Of a stretch of 22,639 bases of DNA, positions 20,626 through 22,639 are shown one piece after another. The DNA is taken from positions 1 through 22,639 of the IMG/VR virus record IMGVR_UViG_3300009526_000067; one strand, 5' to 3'. A program made the translations under genes and the position numbers. Position 1 is the stretch's first letter; every line of letters begins with the position of its first letter. The notes below the pieces were generated by a model. The model was not told the DNA's origin, searched no databases, and saw nothing but the letters and a program-made list of their open reading frames with translations. The DNA is from a virus.

Positions 20626-21317
20626 TACGACAATTCAAGGGGATCTGGATACCTGCGGACATTTGGCTCAGTAAGGAACTGAAGCCTATCGACAAGATAC
20701 TCCTAGCAGACATCGACTCCTTTACAGGAAACGGCAAAGCGTTCTACAAATCGAATGCGACCATAGCGAAGGAACTAGGCGTCTCCGTGAGTACGGCTAA
20801 GAGAGCGATTAAGGCACTTTTAACCTTAAAGTACATTCAGATAACAGGTACAACGTCAAAACGTGTCTGTAGGTCTCTAATAGGATTTAGGGATTCGGGT
20901 CAACCTGAACGCGATGAGGTTCAGAATGAATTTGACAAGGGTCAAATTGACCCCCCACTAGGGTCAAACTGCCCCCCTACTAATACAGTTAGTAATTCAA
21001 AGACTAATTCACTACTAACAGAGGGGGTTATGTTGCCCTTTATGGATTCAAGATTCAAACTCGCATGGCTTATGTGGATAGACGAACGCAAGGCGAGACG
21101 ATACGGACGCTATACTCAAATAGGAGAACAAGCAGCACTTCATAAACTCTACAAAGAGTCTGGAGAAGACCTAGACACCTCTATTGAAATGATTAACGCA
21201 TCTGTAGCAAACGGATGGCGCGGAATATTCCCACTTAAAAAGAACAAAAATGAACGACTTAAAAATAAGGGATTCGATAGCGAGGAGTATCTCGCTCATC
21301 TCAAGACCCTCACATAG
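20613..21317 (+). CDS. Replication initiator-like protein with N-terminal winged helix
   Basis: The protein has 234 residues. The N-terminal part (residues 8-80) is IWIPADIWLSKELKPIDKILLADIDSF, then a helix-turn-helix (NATIAKELGVSVSTAKRAIKALLTLKYI), as in lambda O/DnaD-like phage initiators. Residues 93-140 are a polar, low-complexity linker. The DNA encoding this linker contains clustered GTCAA/TTGAC repeats (20897-20994), as the lambda origin lies within the O gene. The C-terminal part is helical (FKLAWLMWIDERKARRYGRYTQIGEQAALHKLY) with VANGWRGIFPLKK, a frequent end in such proteins. ATG 20613 overlaps the exonuclease stop by 13 bases. Confidence 0.78.
   Translation: MGEVVRQFKGIWIPADIWLSKELKPIDKILLADIDSFTGNGKAFYKSNATIAKELGVSVSTAKRAIKALLTLKYIQITGTTSKRVCRSLIGFRDSGQPERDEVQNEFDKGQIDPPLGSNCPPTNTVSNSKTNSLLTEGVMLPFMDSRFKLAWLMWIDERKARRYGRYTQIGEQAALHKLYKESGEDLDTSIEMINASVANGWRGIFPLKKNKNERLKNKGFDSEEYLAHLKTLT
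20897..20994 (+). repeat. Origin-like repeat cluster inside the replication gene
   Basis: GGGTCAA occurs at 20897-20903, 20939-20945 and 20961-20967, that is 42 and 22 bases apart. The middle copy is half of a palindrome (GGGTCAA, A, TTGACCC, 20939-20953) and of another (AATTTGAC, AAGG, GTCAAATT, 20929-20948). CTGAAC/GTTCAG (20905-20924) and TACTAA/TTAGTA (20978-20994) add further inverted repeats, followed by A/T-rich sequence. This suits initiator binding and unwinding, but is only inferred. Confidence 0.6.
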
Positions 21318-21807
21318 TATCACAGCCTCGGACGCTTGGGAATCAGGTACGAACGTGCGGAGCGCATTCAAAAACCAACCTGCTCCCACTCACGCCTGTC
21401 TGATGGCTCTCCTGAAGGATGCGATTGATTACCTTGACTTCAATAAAACAATAACAGGGACGAGGAACTTTGTGGACGCTGTGGATTATCTCATCAGTCA
21501 ATTCCCTGCGATGAAGCTAGAGGAATGGTCAGTCATAATGACCCGATTGAAAGCAGGGGTGTACGGCAAGATGTACGAGCGTTTGAAACTGCCTGAGCTG
21601 GTAGAGATATTCCAACAATACGAAGGGGAAAGAGCCGAGATGATGGAGCGAAACATCAAGAGACAGAAGGACTTACCCCCTACCCCCCTAACGGAAGAAC
21701 AGAAGGGATTAATGAAGAGACTCCTAGCAGACTTAAAACTCCCTGAAGAGGACACAGACGAGAGAGGACGATGGGACTACATACAACACCCAAACACACC
21801 CGAATGA
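21250..21807 (+). CDS. Replication-associated protein, possibly helicase loader-like
   Basis: The protein has 185 residues from ATG 21250, which overlaps the initiator by 68 bases. Real homology may begin near residue 25 (SDAWESGTNVRSAF), where no ATG is present, so I kept the upstream start. The core FKNQPAPTHACLMALLKDAIDYLDFNKTITGTRNFVDAVDYLISQF, then LEEWSVIMTRLKAGVYGKMYERLKLPELVEIFQQYEGER is a pattern I know from Bacteroidetes phage proteins encoded after the initiator. The C-terminal part is lysine/glutamate-rich. Order after an O-like protein suggests a lambda P-like loader, but there is no motif proof. It overlaps the methyltransferase by four bases. Confidence 0.55.
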   Translation: MNDLKIRDSIARSISLISRPSHSITASDAWESGTNVRSAFKNQPAPTHACLMALLKDAIDYLDFNKTITGTRNFVDAVDYLISQFPAMKLEEWSVIMTRLKAGVYGKMYERLKLPELVEIFQQYEGERAEMMERNIKRQKDLPPTPLTEEQKGLMKRLLADLKLPEEDTDERGRWDYIQHPNTPE

Positions 21808-22421
21808 TAACTTTAACAAACGAAGATAATATGCTATTGATGCGTAGGTATGAAGATAATTATTTTGATCTTGCCATTGTTGATCCGCCTTATGGGATAA
21901 ATATAAACGTAAGTATGGGCAGAAGAAAAGGAAACAAAAAAAGCGACTACCATAAGTTTGCTGGAGGTGATTCTGCGATACCTACTGCAGACTATTTTAA
22001 AGAATTGTTTAGGGTAAGTAAGAACCAGATTATCTGGGGTGGTAACTATATGACTGACCACATAACACCCAGCCCTTGTTGGTTGTTATGGGATAAAGGA
22101 TTTAGCGAAGATGTTACTTTTGCTCAGTTTGAAATGGCGTGGACATCTTTTAATTCAAGTGCTAAAAAGTATGATAAGCACCCAAACCAATTAAACAGAA
22201 TACACCCCACACAGAAGCCTGTAAACCTTTACGAGTGGACACTTGACCGATACGCAAAGGAAGGTGATAAAATACTTGATACTCATTTAGGAAGTGGCTC
22301 AATAGCTATTGCTTGTCATAACTTAGGCTTTGACTTGGTGGGGTGTGAGTTAGATACTGAGTACTACGAAGCAGCGTGTAAGAGGTTAAAGCAGCACCAA
22401 GCGCAACTGACAATGTTTTAA
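21804..22421 (+). CDS. DNA methyltransferase, beta class (N6-adenine or N4-cytosine)
   Basis: The frame is open from 21771, but ATG 21804 overlaps the previous stop as ATGA and gives 205 residues. Catalytic motif IV is DPPY at 27-30 and comes before the SAM-binding motif I (DTHLGSGS, 159-166), the order of beta-class enzymes. IHPTQKP lies at 133-139 and CELD at 181-184. No restriction enzyme gene lies beside it, so it is probably an orphan enzyme protecting phage DNA or altering regulation. Base composition and codon choice are more A/T-rich than in its neighbours, suggesting recent acquisition. The target sequence cannot be read. Confidence 0.88.
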   Translation: MITLTNEDNMLLMRRYEDNYFDLAIVDPPYGININVSMGRRKGNKKSDYHKFAGGDSAIPTADYFKELFRVSKNQIIWGGNYMTDHITPSPCWLLWDKGFSEDVTFAQFEMAWTSFNSSAKKYDKHPNQLNRIHPTQKPVNLYEWTLDRYAKEGDKILDTHLGSGSIAIACHNLGFDLVGCELDTEYYEAACKRLKQHQAQLTMF

Positions 22422-22454
22422 GAAACTTCCCCCTAAATAACGTATATTGTGCGA

Positions 22455-22639
22455 ATGGCATCAGCTAGACAGAAACTAGTCAAGGACTTAGACAAGGTCT
22501 TCTCTTTATTTATAAGGATGAGAGCCTCAGATGAGAACGGCTATGCTACTTGTTTCACGTGTGGACAGGTTAAGAAGTGGAAGGAAGGGGACGCAGGGCA
22601 TTTCATCAGTCGAGGAGCGTACTCAACGCGATGGAATGA
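22455..22639 (+). CDS. ninG: NinG/Rap-like recombination protein, 5' part (cut by window end)
   Basis: ATG 22455 opens a frame that runs to the window end (61 codons visible). MASARQKLVKDLDKVFSLFIRMRASDENGYATCFTCG is followed by the GDAGHFISRGAYSTRWN segment, diagnostic of NinG, the lambda Rap-type junction endonuclease. Cys33 and Cys36 with His49 are the visible metal-binding residues. It resolves recombination intermediates, in keeping with the exonuclease upstream. The 33-base leader contains TCCCCCTAAATAA. Confidence 0.85.
   Translation, partial: MASARQKLVKDLDKVFSLFIRMRASDENGYATCFTCGQVKKWKEGDAGHFISRGAYSTRWN

Noticed and set aside
1-22639. CRISPR array, insertion sequence or transposase
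   Set aside because: No regularly spaced repeats and no transposase-like frame were seen on either strand.

Overview
The window is part of a tailed double-stranded DNA bacteriophage genome; every supported gene lies on the + strand. The host is probably a member of the Bacteroidetes. The reasons are that start codons lack clear Shine-Dalgarno sequences and follow A/T-rich leaders, that the one clear promoter (17379-17409) has the Bacteroidetes form TTTG-N19-TAnnTTTG, and that the structural proteins resemble those I know from Bacteroidetes siphophages. A tape measure protein of about 694 residues suggests a long tail. Genes are packed tightly, and most start codons overlap the preceding stop as ATGA or TAATG, which implies translational coupling.

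Layout. 1-903 is the C-terminal part of the large terminase, cut by the window edge. 933-9329 is the neck and tail module: a gene split by a T10 tract that needs a -1 shift, a tail-terminator-like protein with an adhesin-like C-terminus, a small membrane protein, a gp10-like tail completion protein, two large tail/baseplate-type proteins, a small membrane protein and the tape measure. 9329-15210 is the head module: XkdF-like protease, scaffold-like protein, major capsid protein, a probable tail tube protein, an intrinsic terminator, a small structural protein, portal and head-tail connector. The tail genes therefore sit between terminase and capsid, which differs from the usual terminase-portal-capsid-tail order. 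15256-17193 is a lysis-like cassette: a small membrane/coiled-coil protein, an M15 peptidase endolysin, a calcineurin-like phosphoesterase, an HExxH protein and a holin-like protein. It ends at an intrinsic terminator (17253-17283).

17284-17437 is a control region with a strong promoter that carries a perfect palindrome between its two boxes. The early region follows (17438-22639): several small unknown proteins, a sequence resembling the 3' half of a tRNA (17611-17651; possible attP core or structured RNA), a possible OB-fold protein, two helix-turn-helix proteins, a RecE/PDDEXK-type exonuclease, a replication initiator with origin-like repeats inside its gene (20897-20994), a replication-associated protein, a beta-class DNA methyltransferase of different base composition, and the start of a NinG gene.

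The points most worth a second look are the T10 frameshift, the tRNA-like element, the palindrome inside the early promoter, hairpins ending 14-15 nt before four start codons, and the GTCAA/TTGAC repeat cluster in the initiator gene. All functional calls come from reading motifs by eye; no database search was run.
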